A stretch of 64,000 nucleotides of DNA from Trichomonas vaginalis G3 (GCF_026262505.1 NC_067205.1:1-64000); one strand, 5' to 3'; shown: positions 31,914-44,600, numbered from the stretch's first letter. Numbers and translations are program-made. The notes: generated by a model not told the origin, from the sequence alone.

Positions 31914-34403
31914 GTCATTAGCTTTTTATTTTGTTGTTTATGCTATGCAGAAGATTTTGGTGTTCATTATACAGATGATCATGTTCTTGATAGCATCAAA
32001 GGACAAATTCAAGATTCTTACACAATTATTGCAAGTTGTGTCTGCATCAAAGGAGGCACTACAGATAAAGAAAGTCCTTTCTTTTATTCAAAAGACACAC
32101 TCACCGAGATTATCTTCGAAACCGGAAGTAAGATCAAGTCGATTTGTCAATGGTGGTTTTGTCAATCAAGTCTGACACACGTTGACATGAGTTCATGCAC
32201 AGAGCTCTTATCATTAAACAGTTCATTATTTTCATACTGTTCCCAATTATCTCGTTTCGAGATGCCTCCAAAAATTACATATATATCCTATGGATGTTTT
32301 CGTGCGACAACATCATTAACAGAGATCATATTACCAGATTCAGTAACAGAGATCGCCGGCTATGATGTTACTCATTTTCGAGTTTTTGGTGATAGCGGAT
32401 TAAAGCGAGTTGGAATTTCCGAAAATTCTCAACTTCGAAAACTCGGCACTGATGTATTTTCTAACACTCAATTGACATATTTCTATATTCCTCAATATTG
32501 TACTGATATTGGACCTTCTAGTTTCCAAGGATGCCCCATTACAGAGTTTAGAATTGATTCACGAAACACCATATTTAAAACAGATAAAAAGATCATTTAT
32601 ACAGGAAATGATAACTCAACAATATTTTTTGTTTCATCAGTTTTGACAGGGACATTTTATATCCCGCCTTATGTTACATCAATTGGGAAAAACAGTTTCA
32701 GAGGTAGCAAGTTATCTTATGTGATTTTACATGATCGCGTTTCTAGCATATCTTCATATTGCTTTTGTGCGAGTTCTATTAAAGAATTTACCTTTAATAG
32801 TATGTTAACTATTGTCATCAGTAACATGTTTTCATTCAATGTTGTAATTACTAAAGTAAATCTTACCGAATCAATTGTTACAATTGAAGATTCTGCCTTT
32901 TACAACTGTGTTAATTTGAAAGATATTATTTTGCCAAAATCATTGAAAACAATCAGTTATGGTGCATTTGAAAATTGCAGATCATTGACTCATATTTCGT
33001 TACCTGCAAATTTGACTTCATTAGGTGCGGGAGTATTCAGTGGAACAAGTAGTTCGTTGGTTATTGATTCTCAAAATCCAAGTTTCCAAGTTGATGATTA
33101 TATTATGTTGAAAGATTCGAATCAAACCGTTTTCTATTATCTTGGTTCAGATTCGAAATATGATGTTCGAATCCGAAATAGTTGCAATCGAATTGATCCA
33201 GGCACATTTAAATCCAAGAGTTTGCGAAGTGTTATTTTCGATAACAATGAAAACATTGTTATTGGGGAAAGTGCATTTGAACTCTCAACTATCCAAACAA
33301 TTTCATTTCCCAGAGGTTTATCACAGATTGATCGACAAGCATTCCGAGATTGTTCATTATTAACTAGTGTAACATTCGAAGGCGAGCTTATTACAAAAAT
33401 TCCCGATTTTTGTTTCTATAACAATCCAAAATTGAAAACGATTACTCTTCCCAAGTCTATCCAAAGCATCGGAACTTCTGCGTTCCAATATTGTCCATCA
33501 TTACAAGACATCGGATTATCAGCACTTCAAAACATACAAACTATCGGTATGCAATCATTTGCTAACATTGGTTTAACCACAGCAAATCTTGCGACATCCA
33601 TTTCATCTGTTGGTCTTCAAGCATTCTATAGCAGCAAAGTCACCGAAATCACTATCAGCTGCAGTATTCCACAAGAAATGTGCCGCTTATGCGATGAACT
33701 TACCACACTTAACCTTCGAGGAAATGTTGAATCCATCGGCAAATTTGCATTTTATGAATGCTCATCTTTGACAGGATTCACCATTCCATCCGATTTGCAG
33801 CGAATATATGATTTTGCATTCCAATCGTGCACAAGCTTATCAGATATCAGAATGGAGATGGATGGCAATCTCAAAAGCATCGAAGGTGGTTGTTTCTATG
33901 ATTGTCCTAATCTTCGAACGATCACATTGAATCCAGATGACCGACGATTCTTGTTTGAGAATGGTGCATTGACATACTATAATAAATCCAAACTCATTGT
34001 TTTCCTTCCATATAGCGGCATCAAGAACTTCATTGTTCCCATGGACATGGAAGAGATCGGAAGCTGTGCATTCATGGGCAGTCCAAGTTTGATCCGCGTT
34101 TTCTTCAATGGTAACAAGATCAAAGATATTGGATATCAATCATTCAAGGACTGTCCAAATCTAAACTTGATTTTCTTCTCATCTCCAAGCTTGAAAACCA
34201 TCGGAACTGATGCCTTCAAAGGATGTCCACTTCTCAGGAAATGCGGTGCTTTTTCAGTTCCAGCATCCATTCAAAACACATTTCTCAATGTCGGCATTCC
34301 AAAGATTGCATTTTCCGACGACTGTGATCCAATGAATTCCTGCAAGATTGGCCACAAGATTGCAATTTCACCCGAATTACTATTTCCATTCCTATACATG
34401 TAA
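31914..34403 (+). CDS. BspA-like leucine-rich-repeat surface/secreted protein (start codon not visible)
   Basis: A single frame is open from 31914 to TAA 34401-34403 (~829 codons). It opens with a signal-like hydrophobic stretch (SFLFCCLCYA, then EDFGVHYTDD) and continues as ~25 LRR_5/BspA-type repeats (FxxCxxLxxIxLPxSvtsIgxxAF). There is no ATG before the signal-like stretch; an in-frame TAG lies at 31911-31913, and the first well-placed Met is only at 32187, after the first LRR. A one-base error or mutation around 31914-31945 is the simplest explanation. No C-terminal membrane segment is seen (ends FPFLYM), so it is either secreted or truncated. BspA-like proteins are the largest adhesin-like family in trichomonads. 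Confidence 0.82.
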   Translation, partial: VISFLFCCLCYAEDFGVHYTDDHVLDSIKGQIQDSYTIIASCVCIKGGTTDKESPFFYSKDTLTEIIFETGSKIKSICQWWFCQSSLTHVDMSSCTELLSLNSSLFSYCSQLSRFEMPPKITYISYGCFRATTSLTEIILPDSVTEIAGYDVTHFRVFGDSGLKRVGISENSQLRKLGTDVFSNTQLTYFYIPQYCTDIGPSSFQGCPITEFRIDSRNTIFKTDKKIIYTGNDNSTIFFVSSVLTGTFYIPPYVTSIGKNSFRGSKLSYVILHDRVSSISSYCFCASSIKEFTFNSMLTIVISNMFSFNVVITKVNLTESIVTIEDSAFYNCVNLKDIILPKSLKTISYGAFENCRSLTHISLPANLTSLGAGVFSGTSSSLVIDSQNPSFQVDDYIMLKDSNQTVFYYLGSDSKYDVRIRNSCNRIDPGTFKSKSLRSVIFDNNENIVIGESAFELSTIQTISFPRGLSQIDRQAFRDCSLLTSVTFEGELITKIPDFCFYNNPKLKTITLPKSIQSIGTSAFQYCPSLQDIGLSALQNIQTIGMQSFANIGLTTANLATSISSVGLQAFYSSKVTEITISCSIPQEMCRLCDELTTLNLRGNVESIGKFAFYECSSLTGFTIPSDLQRIYDFAFQSCTSLSDIRMEMDGNLKSIEGGCFYDCPNLRTITLNPDDRRFLFENGALTYYNKSKLIVFLPYSGIKNFIVPMDMEEIGSCAFMGSPSLIRVFFNGNKIKDIGYQSFKDCPNLNLIFFSSPSLKTIGTDAFKGCPLLRKCGAFSVPASIQNTFLNVGIPKIAFSDDCDPMNSCKIGHKIAISPELLFPFLYM

Positions 34404-34864
34404 AAACATTAAACTTTTTTGTTAAGATTCTAAAAGTGAAATTAATACTTTTTTAGCATTAGATAAACAGGAGAAGTTGTGTTACCACTGAACAAGATAA
34501 AATACAGAAAGGCTCCTTAAAAGGTTTCATGTAGTATAAAAATGTTGAAAAATCATCACTTGATTCATTTTAAACTACATGAGATCTTTTATGGAGCTTT
34601 TCTATATTGAATTTCATAGTTTGCCATTTAATTTACATAACTAGTGACTTTATTTTATAATAAAAATGATATGGAAATCCATATTCAATACATTGAGTTC
34701 TGGATTTTAATCATAATATTTTGTTGGATTATTTGAGTGGTTGGTGACAAAAATTTAATTCAAAAAGTGTAAGAATGATGCCATTCTATTTCAAAAGGCG
34801 TATTTTTGTGAAAAATAAAACACTTGAAAGAATTTCAATGTGCTCACAAAAAAAATTGATGATT
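34404..34864. other. Spacer between convergent genes with a 30-bp imperfect hairpin
   Basis: 34506-34535 (agaaaggctcc...catgtagt) pairs with 34574-34603 with about four mismatches around a ~38-base loop. It lies between the convergent 3' ends of the BspA-like gene and the beta-helix fragment. It could be a small foldback element or a structured 3' end. Confidence 0.5.
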
Positions 34865-35821
34865 TTATAGTTTAGGATCACTAATTGTCATACTTGTTGC
34901 ACCATGTTGGAAATAAAGTGTTTCGCAGAACTTATCCATTGTACAAGGGATTTTTTTGATTTGTCCGCAGTCAATAAAGCTACTAACAGGCTGCAAAACC
35001 AAGACATTACTAATATTATAGTCTTCTACATCAATGAAAGTGTTTATCAGTTTAATATCATTTGTATTTTCTGTAAATAATTGACGGCCTGAATTATTTC
35101 GCATTACACAGTTAATCATTGTTATATTAACATCTGATCTTATAACACCATATTCATTTTGCTCTTGTGAGTTATTGACTAAATTTACGCACTGTAACGT
35201 AACAGATTTGAATTCGGAGCTTGTATTTATGTATAATATTGTAGAATTGGGCTGGTTATTGTTCATAAAGTTCGCATATGATACAATAAACGATTGACTA
35301 CCCAACTCAAAACAACCGGCACAATTTCTTTTTGCAACATTATTTGTTGAGTTAATATACTGGCATTTGATTTGTCCACCTTGTATCAAAAAAGTTAGCG
35401 CACCTGATTTCTCACCACTCGTCCCCAGTGGATAATTACAATTTGTAACTGCTGATTCATAAAAATGATTGACAAATGTTTCATTACTTGAAGCAGTTGT
35501 AAATGCAAGACCTTGAGTTTTAGCATATATATCTCTATATAAATTTCTAATTTGTATTGCATTGTTTTGAATGTAAACAAGAGAATTTCTGAAGGTAGGA
35601 GCACTTGATAGAAATTGCGAGTCAACGATAATAACAAATCCAGTTGCTGCAATACTATTAATAGCATTCAGGCGATTGAAATTTTCGAAAATACATTTCT
35701 GAATGAAATATGAAGGGCCTGCAGCATTAGGGGCTATTCGAGTTCCAATCCCGGTTAGATTTTCATAAGGATCTTTAAGGAATTCGTTTATATAATCATA
35801 CCTACTGATTGAATTTCTGGA
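34865..35821 (-). pseudogene. Fragment of a beta-helix (Pmp-like) surface protein, no start codon
   Basis: The frame is open from 35821 to TAA 34865-34867 (319 codons), with an in-frame stop just upstream and no ATG before internal Met codons. The sequence is rich in Asn/Ser/Thr with repeated short N(C/Y)xF / NNxA-type turns and scattered Cys, as in polymorphic-outer-membrane-like parallel beta-helix proteins of trichomonads. Such proteins are usually 600-1000+ residues with signal peptide and membrane anchor; both ends are missing here. TTTTTCACTTTTC, an initiator match, lies ~25 bases upstream, so the gene may have lost only its start region. Confidence 0.5.
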
Positions 35822-36890
35822 TTAAGAAAAATGAACGAAGAAAAGTGAAAAATAAATTTTCAACAATTTTATCGAAAATTAAATCATATTTTAATTTTTG
35901 TTCATCATTTATGATCGAGAATTTTTGAATTCATTCAATAATTCATGATTTTTTTTAATTTTTGAATACTCTAAATTTGCCAAAACATTGAAAAAATTTA
36001 ATTATTCTAAGTTGAAAATACTTATTACTTTTATATTGTCGTTTTTAATTTTTTTTGAAAAGCATTCAAAAATTATTTGAGTTTGTTATTGAGGGAAAAA
36101 TTATTCAACATGGCAATTCTTTAGAGTTTCGGATCGGTATGCATCAACCATGTTGTAACATGCTAAAAATAACGGTTCAAAGAGATTTTGTTAAAGATCC
36201 ATGTCATTTTAGATTTGAAAACAACATGAAGGATTGGAAACAGGCTTAAAAACATATTTAAAGATAGTACTATAATTGGGTATATCGATTAACGTATTTA
36301 CAAATGCAAATTCCTATAGTTCAGCTGAAATTTTTTTTGTTTCCAAATTGTGGCGTAATGTACAGCTTGTTACATTTATTTTACTATTTTACAATATGCA
36401 AACACAATAACATTGTTTTTAAAATTTGTTATACAGCTTTGCGCCTTTCTTTCTCGCGATATCTAAAATAAGATTATGTTTTTAAGCATTAGATTGTGTC
36501 ATCAGATTGGCATTTATTTATAGAAGTAGTTTGTGTAAGTTCTGAAGAACCCTGCAAGCCCGTCAGATTCAAATAATTTAAATGAGAATTAAAAGTTACT
36601 AACCATATTAGAAAATGAGCTAGTAAAAGAATCAAGTATCCTGAAATTTTAGCTTAGTTTTTGATTTAAAGTTTGAATTCTTTAATGGATTTGGCTTGAA
36701 GTTGGAATAAGAAAATTAAATTCAGTTCATGAAAACAACATGAGCTTTCCAAACGGGATCCTTAAATGAGATAACATTATCCCATTTTTTGGGATTTTTT
36801 CAAAATTAATTTTTGAGAAATAGCATAATTTTTGGTAAGGTTTGTTCATATTTCTTTTGCAATTGTTCCACTTTCACAATATTCATTTAG
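35822..36890. other. Intergenic AT-rich DNA, no convincing gene
   Basis: A 64-residue plus-strand frame at 36055-36249 has mixed composition but no domain, signal or neighbour support. Nothing else recognised before the hairpin element. Confidence 0.35.
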
Positions 36891-36899
36891 ATAAGCCAT
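36891..36899 (+). repeat. Left 9-bp target-site duplication
   Basis: ataagccat abuts the left end of the hairpin element; an identical direct copy follows its right end at 37431-37439. Confidence 0.85.
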
Positions 36900-37430
36900 G
36901 GGAACAGGACAAATTTGCCACACGGCACTTTTTTTTAAAAAAATTAATGGAGCGGAGCGATACTCTGCTGCAGGAGCCCCAAGGCTCCCAATCATTACGA
37001 AAGGGAGCCTCAGGGCTCCTGAGAAACCTCTTTGAGAAGGTTTTCTTTAAGAAAACCTTCTCAAAGATGATTGTCAGCATTCACTCAAAATCTACCAAGA
37101 GTTTCAAAGTTTCAAATCTATCTGAAATGAAGCTTTGAATCTCTTGTATATCTAATTGTAGAGGTACCTTTTCAAAATGTCTTCTATTGATTAAATTTAA
37201 TCAGTAAAAGTCATTTTGAAAAGGTACATCTCTATAATTGCTATTGAGCATTCACTCTTGGAACCTTGGAGCTCTTGTGTAGTGCATAAAAACTCCAAGA
37301 TTCTAGCATAAAACATATATCATAGACATAATTTCTTCAAATATAATTTAAGGTTATTTTTTAAAAAAATTAGAAAAGCGTAATTTAGGGTTATTGAAAA
37401 AGTGACACTTGGCAAATTTGTCCCGCACTC
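36900..37430. mobile_element. Small (531-bp) hairpin-train element with terminal inverted repeats
   Basis: The left end GGGAACAGGACAAATTTGCC pairs with the right end, whose reverse complement is GAGTGCGGGACAAATTTGCC (15 of 20 identical, core GGACAAATTTGCCA). It is flanked by a perfect 9-bp duplication. The interior is a train of different hairpins: aggagcc..ggctccc/gggagcc..ggctcct near 36977-37022, a perfect 18-bp ctttgagaaggttttctt stem near 37030-37066, one near 37094-37140, and gaggtaccttttcaaaatg/cattttgaaaaggtac near 37160-37230. It has no coding capacity. Terminus GAGTGCGGGAC resembles GAGAGCGGTAC of the 2.4-kb palindrome, and CAAATTTGCCA occurs near both elements' ends. Confidence 0.82.
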
Positions 37431-37439
37431 ATAAGCCAT
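37431..37439 (+). repeat. Right 9-bp target-site duplication
   Basis: ataagccat, direct copy of 36891-36899, immediately right of the element. Confidence 0.85.
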
Positions 37440-37726
37440 AACAAAATAAGAGCAAGGCAAGGTTGACGTAAAAAAAGCTTTACAAAATTGCAAAATTAAT
37501 ATAGTTTTCATAATAACAGATATTCTGACAATAATAAAATTTTTAATACATCTCAATTGATGGTATATTGCCAAAAATGAATGAAGTACGATAACCTAAA
37601 TTACAGTTCATATTCCATGATTTTATATTCACATATAATATTGAAACGAAGAACTGAAGTATTCGTTGACCAAAAATGGCCTGAAAATATTGAGAGAATA
37701 GAAAAATTGAATTAATTTTTCAATTA
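37440..37726. other. Upstream region of the GP63-like gene
   Basis: AT-rich; TTTTTCAATTA directly before ATG 37727 gives an initiator-like TCA six bases upstream of the start codon. No other feature seen. Confidence 0.35.
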
Positions 37727-40700
37727 ATGATTCTAGTGGGTTTCCTGTGCACCTCTAAAATTCAAGTTATGAATTCTGATTCATCAAAATCCCAGATAGG
37801 ATTCAAATGGTTCAAAAGGCTTTGGTCAGATGAAGATTCATTTCAAAAAATTAGAATTTCATATAATTTAGAATATTTAAACAAGACAACATCTGATTCC
37901 CAAATGTGTCATAATGTCGGTGAAATAATTCAATGGAATGGCAACAATTACGCATGCACTTCAGCAGATATAATTTCAAGTGAACAAATTGAAACATTTC
38001 AAGAAACTTTCAAATATACCGTTAATTATGTTGAAAACTTAATAAAAGTTGAACCTTATGAAGGTACAATAACTGTTTCAACCGACTCAAGTTTCAAATC
38101 TGTTAAATCAAAAACAATTACAAATTCAGATTTACATATTCTGGTGTTTGTTCGGCCATTTGCATCTGACACTCATGTAACTACTTCATTACCATATGTA
38201 GTTGATAATGCCCAGCCTTTCAGGCCTATTTTAGGTGTCATTTATGTTAACGCCAGAACAATTCCATCATCTATCAACAATGTCAATTCTACTTCAAATT
38301 ATTATTTCCAAGTTCTTTTGAATAGCTTTTTCAATATTATGGTATTTAATGACCAACTTATTGATAACTTTCATGTCAAAGATACAAATGAAAGATATGA
38401 TGTCATTAATTGCGCTTTCAAAAAGTTTAATAGAGATTTTAAAGTTCTTGTTACTCCATATGCACATAATTTTGCAATTAGAAACTATCATGTTGAAACA
38501 TTTGAAAGCGATAACACAACATGTCCTTCAGGTATTTTTTATGAAAACAACAATAATTTTGCATCACCTAATGGTGAGTCAATATTTTATTCAGATGATA
38601 TATCTGTTTTATATTATTCAGGAAACAATGAAAGAAGATTCAATAGACTGACTGATGTAACTTTAGCTTTTCTTCTTGATTCAGGAAATTATGAAGTGAA
38701 TTGGTCAATGGCACAACCATTAATATATGGAAATGTTGATGCAATTGATGGGGTATATAGAGAAGGATGGCCATTATCAGCACCAGCATCAACTTTTCCA
38801 GAATTCTTTTATGATCCTTCAGATCCAACCAATACAATTTCATACGATTATAATGGATGGTTTATACCAGAAAATGAAACAATAAATTGTACTGTAACAA
38901 CAGATTTCATCACAAAAGATTTTTGTCAAGCACCTCAATGGTATAATCCGAATGGATACACAGAATGGGGATTGAATCTATATTATGATAGACAATTAAT
39001 CCGTATCCCAGACTTTATTTGCTCATCAGGTACTGCTACAATACCTGGTTTAACATATTATGAAAATGATACTTGTGGAAGCTTTTCTTGCAATGATTAT
39101 TCAAGCTTCACAATTGATATAATTATAGATGAAAGAGATAATACCACAACAACCCTGAATTGCACAATGGAAGGATAAACATTCTCATTCACAAGAATAT
39201 ACAGTGATGGCAATGTTTCAAGCCTTAGAACTGTTACATTTCCAAAACCAGAAAGGTTTTGCAGAACAAGATATTTATTAGATTATTTTTATGAAAGTGA
39301 TCCATTCACAAACGTTATAATGCCAACACCAAAGCCATCTCCAATGGAAACCCCAATGAGTACACCAAAACCAACTCCTGTTGCAACTCCAGTCGTAAAT
39401 TTTGATTCAAGATTTCAAAAAATTAGAATAACAAGTGACTATCGTTATATTAACGGAAGTAAATATGATAGCCAAATTTGTCATAAAATAGGAGAAAGAA
39501 TTACAGATAAATTCGGAACTTTTCAATGCACTGCTGCAGATTTGATGACTACTAATAAGTATAATGCTCTCATTCAGACTATTGAAAATGTTAAAACATA
39601 TTTAACCAATCTCCTAAGAGTCGATCAACTTTCAGTACCCATAACAACATTAGCAGAAAGTAGTACAACATATGAAGGAGGAGAGAATATTACAAGCTCA
39701 GATTTGCATTTAATATTTTTCGGACATCCAATGCCATCTAGCTATACTAAATTTAATCCAACTACAATACAGTGGGAAATGGATTATCATAGAATCATTC
39801 AAATTAATATATTTATTAATATAAAATTACTCACAGAATATCCTTCTGATGATTCGGGTGTGAATTCCACTACATTTAACCTACTATTGAACAAAATTTT
39901 ATATGGCTTAGTTGGAAATACGTATGCATTATCTTTCCTTCATCCAAAGTTTTCAAACGAAACCTATGATGATATTTTTTGTTCTTTCGATTACAATGGA
40001 AAAGATTTCAAAGTGTTGCAAACACCTTATTCTCATATTTATGGAGTTAAACATTATGGAGTTGAAACATTTGAAGGGAATGTCACATATTCTTCGGGAA
40101 TATTGGTTACAGAAAATGGTCTTCCTAATCCAATTATTTATATTCAGGATATTTTAGTAGACTCAATTCAATATGATTCAGGACCATTTACAAAAGTAAC
40201 TGATGTGACATTAGCGTATTTGCTAGATACAGGAAATTATGACGTAGATTGGTCCTTTGCAAAACCATCTGTGTATGGCAATAAAGATTATATTGATGGA
40301 AATTATATCCCAAATTGGCCATTAGGTCCTCCATTAACTACACTTCCACCATTTACATTCAACGATCCATATAATATAACATATTCGGTTGGATTTGAAT
40401 TTAATTGGTGGGGAACTTCTTCAGAACATCTGTCAATTAATTGTAGCAATGTGCCAGATGGTTATGATGATTTTTGTAATAACCAGGATTATTATGATCC
40501 AAAAAGATATAATTTGGTTCCAATTGATAGCGAAGATGATTATGCATATCAATTCCTCAATTATCCCATCAAGTTTTGCGAAGATGGGAAGGCTACAATT
40601 CCTGGAATGACATTTCTCAATGATGATGTGTGTGGAAGCTATCGATGCTCTGATGATTACAGTTTTGAAATAGATATACCATTAGATCTAACAACAGGAG

Positions 40701-41182
40701 AATTTCATACTCTAAACTGTTCAAGTGCTGGAATAGAATATTCTTATACGGAAAATATGACCACATATCAAAAGAATAAAACTGCGATTTGTCCTGATCC
40801 AGAAAGATTTTGCAGGGTTAGAAATGGATTGAATAATATATTTACAACAGATCCATTTTCAACAGAAACTCCCTTCTCAACTCCATTAGTAACACCATGC
40901 TCGACTCCATTGGTTACGCCACATTCAACTCCATTAGTTACATCACATCCAACTCCATTAGTTACTCCTGACTCTACTCCAATTATCACTAATTCAGTTA
41001 CACCCAAAATAACTCCTGATTTAATTAACTTCAATCCTGAGAATACACCTGAAGTAACAGCTGCTCCCCAATCACAAGACACGAATCCAACCCATAAACA
41101 TGCAAAAATATTTACAGAAGATAGGAAACAGAGAAGTATGAGTTCGAAATTATTAATTGTTGCTTTAAATTCTTGTCAATAA
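37727..41182 (+). pseudogene. Tandemly duplicated GP63 (M8)-like surface protein, no protease motif, split by one in-frame TAA
   Basis: From ATG 37727 the frame is open to TAA 39176-39178, then continues in the same frame to 41182 (1151 codons in all). Each half (~500 residues) is a GP63/leishmanolysin-like ectodomain with shared blocks: FQKIRI, C(H)xxG, CT(A/S)AD, TSDLH, then VTLA(F/Y)LLD(S/T)GNY(E/D)V(N/D)W, and a Cys-rich end ...ERFCR. Neither half has the HExxH zinc motif in the expected place; the corresponding stretch in the first half is LLNSFFNIMVFND. Both would be inactive as proteases. Thr/Pro-rich linkers follow each half. The C-terminus stops after LLIVAL, as if a membrane anchor were lost. 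The second half from Met 39320 could be expressed alone but would lack a signal peptide. Confidence 0.75.
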
Positions 41183-41683
41183 TGCGGAATAAAAATATTT
41201 GATTTCTTCAATCATAGAGTATAACTATCACCTCGTGAGACAATATATTCAAATGAAATATCTGATTCTATTTGGAATAATGGTTGAAATAACTTTTATC
41301 TTATTTAAATGAAACTAAAAATAGAAAGATGAATGTCCATTTGCTTGATAAGGAATAATTGTCGATAATTTTATATATGATCTTTTAATTTGAGCACTTT
41401 ATCAAAATTTGGAGTAAATTTTATCATTTAAATCAATGGTGATTGAAAATATTGTCATAAAAAGAATGAAAACATTAGATATTGGATGGCAAATATAATT
41501 GAGATGTTTAATTATAGTTCCGTATTTTTCACAATTTTAAACATGATTTGAATATATTACGGATCTAAAAATAAATCAACAATAACATCTTTTTTGAGCC
41601 ATCGGAATATTGCATATTATTAGAGCACTATATATACGATCTGAAATATTTGTGAATGAAACAATTTTGAAAATAGCTTCTTC
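41183..41683. other. Intergenic AT-rich, nothing recognised
   Basis: 500-base spacer upstream of the second BspA-like gene. No repeat or RNA gene seen. Confidence 0.4.
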
Positions 41684-44600
41684 ATGAGATCTTTCCTTAC
41701 GATAAAATTTCAAGAACAATTAGTTAAACAGGTAAATCTCATTTCTGCAAGCTGCAATATCAATTCTGGTGTTGTTACTTGTTCGGGAAATGGCGTTATC
41801 AATCCAAATGATGTTTCGAATTTCAAAGCTGATGCGACAAAACTTGTAGTTCAGCAAGGAGTTGAAGGAGTAAATGTAAGCGCTTTCGAGTCATTTACTA
41901 AATTAGCGTCAATTGAGTTAAATTCTAACTTATTTATTGGGTCCCGCGCATTTTATGGCTGCACATCATTAAATTCAGCTACATTACAACAAGGCATCAC
42001 AAGCATTGGTGATAGTGCTTTCCAAAATTGTAATACTTTAACAAAAATTCAATTACCAGATTCAATCCTTTCTCTTGGCAACAATTGCTTTGATTCATGC
42101 ACAGCTCTTGCAACAATAACATTACCCGCCAACTTACAGAAAGCAGGACAAGCTTGTTTCAATAATTGTGGTGCTTTACAAGATATTCAGTTCAAAAACA
42201 AAATAAACACATTACACGAGAATGTCATTGATGGCTGCAATGGTCTCAAGCACATAACATTCGTAATTACCGAACAAAAATACACTCGTTCCCCTTTCAA
42301 GAACTGTAAAAATCTTGAAAAAGTTACTTTGATCGAAAATGAATTTCTTTTCTTACTCAAAATACCCGATAACTATTTCTTGGACTGCACATCAATCAAG
42401 GAGATCGAACTCAACATCCCTAACGTTTCTTGGTTCGGAATGAATTCTTTCAAAGGTTGCACTAGTTTACAAAAAGTGACATATTTACAACCATTCAAAA
42501 ATCTTGGCAAACTTTTGATTTCATCATTCGAAGGCTGCAAGTCACTTGAGGAAATATTTCTCCCTGATACTGTTGAATTAATTGGTTCTTTCGCTTTCAA
42601 GGGTTGCGAAAGTTTACAAAAAGTGACACTTCCTTCAAAAGTAACGGTTATATATGCCAGCACTTTTTATGGCTGCACTAATTTGCAGAGTGTTGTATTT
42701 AATCATGATATCAACTCGATTGGTATTTCTGCTTTCGAGAACTGCGTAAACTTGAAAGAAATGACAAATGGATTACCAAAATCAATGACAATTATTGGTG
42801 CAAACACATTTTGTAACTGTGCAAAACTTGAAGAAGTGACAATTGACTCATCATTAGTTTTCGTTTCCGATAATTGTTTCAAAGGATGTGTTAGTTTAAA
42901 GAATGTCACATTTGAATTAGAAAATTCTGACATAAATATAATTTATTCTTCAGCATTTATGAATTGCTTTGGTTTAGAAGAAGTGACATTACCTGATTCC
43001 ATTACTTTCATTGATGCTTCATCATTCGAGAATTGCATCAATCTAAAACAAGTTACTTTCGGTGAAGAATTGGGAGAAATCAGACAAAGAGCTTTCTTCA
43101 ATTGTTCTTCATTGACTACATTAGTTTTGCCAAATCAATTGACAAAAATTGGTGACAACAGTTTCAACGGTTGTTCTCAAATTACAGAGATTGTTTTAGG
43201 AAAAGCACTTAAAGATATTTCTGCATCTGCTTTCACAGGAGTTTCTAATGTTAAGACAGTTACTTATCCATTATTTAACACGATAAATACAGCATGTTTA
43301 TCAGCATCATTTAACTCAATTGAAAACATTATTTTGATTGATTCTGTTGACAAACTAACTGCTTTTGATAATGATTGCTTCAATGTTTTCACAGCAATTT
43401 CCAATGTTACATTTCAAGCTTCCTCAATAAAAGAATTTGGACCAAAGACATTTAATGGTTTTCCAAATATGGAAAGTTTGTCATTCGATAAAGGCCAAAA
43501 TGTTGAACTTAAAAAGAATGCTGTTTATAACAAAGACAAACTTAAGAGAGTAGAATTTGATTGCAATGACTTGTATTTAGATGAAAGTTCATTTGCAAAC
43601 AATGTTAATCTTGAAAAAGTAATTGTTAACAGATATCTTGCTGAAATTAAAGATTCCGCATTTGCTGGATGCACAAACTTGAACACTGTTTTCTTACGTT
43701 GTGCACCTAATCTCAAACTAGGAAATTCAATTTTCGATGGTTGCAATAACATAAGATTATTTACATTGATTGTTAATGATTTAGTTTTAACAAGTGCCTT
43801 TACTAAACAGATTCCTTCTGTTAATGTTTTGTCAATTTCTGGTAAAATGACAATTAAAGGTAATGCATTGAGTGAAATTACTGAATTAGTTTCTCTTTCT
43901 ATTGATGGTGAATTCACTTTAGAAGACAATGCATTTTCAGGCATGAAAGGAACAAAATTATCTTTGAATACTAAAAATGCATTAGTTTTGCAAAAATCAT
44001 ATTTTGGAAATTGCCAAAACTTGAATGAAATCACAATTAATGCTAATCAAGTTACTTTTGATGAAAAAGTATTTGGAGAAACAAAGATGAAAGATATTGA
44101 AATCAATTCACCAATTATCATCTTTAATCCACATTGCTTCTGTGAATTAAGTAGTTTAACAAATATTGTTGCAAATGGAACAGTTAAAACAATGGGAGAA
44201 TATGCATTTAATAATTGTTCCAAACTTGAAAAGATTGATTTCTTTTCTGTTGTCAAAAAGATCGAAAACTTCACATTTAATGGCTGCTCATCACTTTCAA
44301 GTTTCAAGATTAAGAGTGACATGTTGAGCAGTTTAGGATATTCTGCATTCAAAGGATGCTCTAATATGGAAAAAATTTCAATTGATACTCAACAAGGATT
44401 AACTATTTCTAATCATTGTTTCTGCTCTTGCGCCAAATTAAATACATTTGAATCAGCTAAAATTGATGTAGTTTTAGACAAATACGCTTTCCATAACTGT
44501 ATCAGTTTAGAAAATATCAATGTTGCTTCAATTATCAGCGTTTCTGATTATACTTTCTGTGGCTGCCAGAAGCTTTCAAGTATCGAAATCAAGGATTTGG

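Noticed and set aside
36055..36249. 64-residue plus-strand frame (MKSIQKLFEFVIEG...)
   Set aside because: Composition is protein-like but there is no family, signal or anchor; too short to support as a gene.
26554..41182. Reassigned stop codon (TAA or TGA read as sense)
   Set aside because: Isolated in-frame stops occur in a few surface genes only, while all intact genes end in TAA or contain none internally; silencing or error is simpler.
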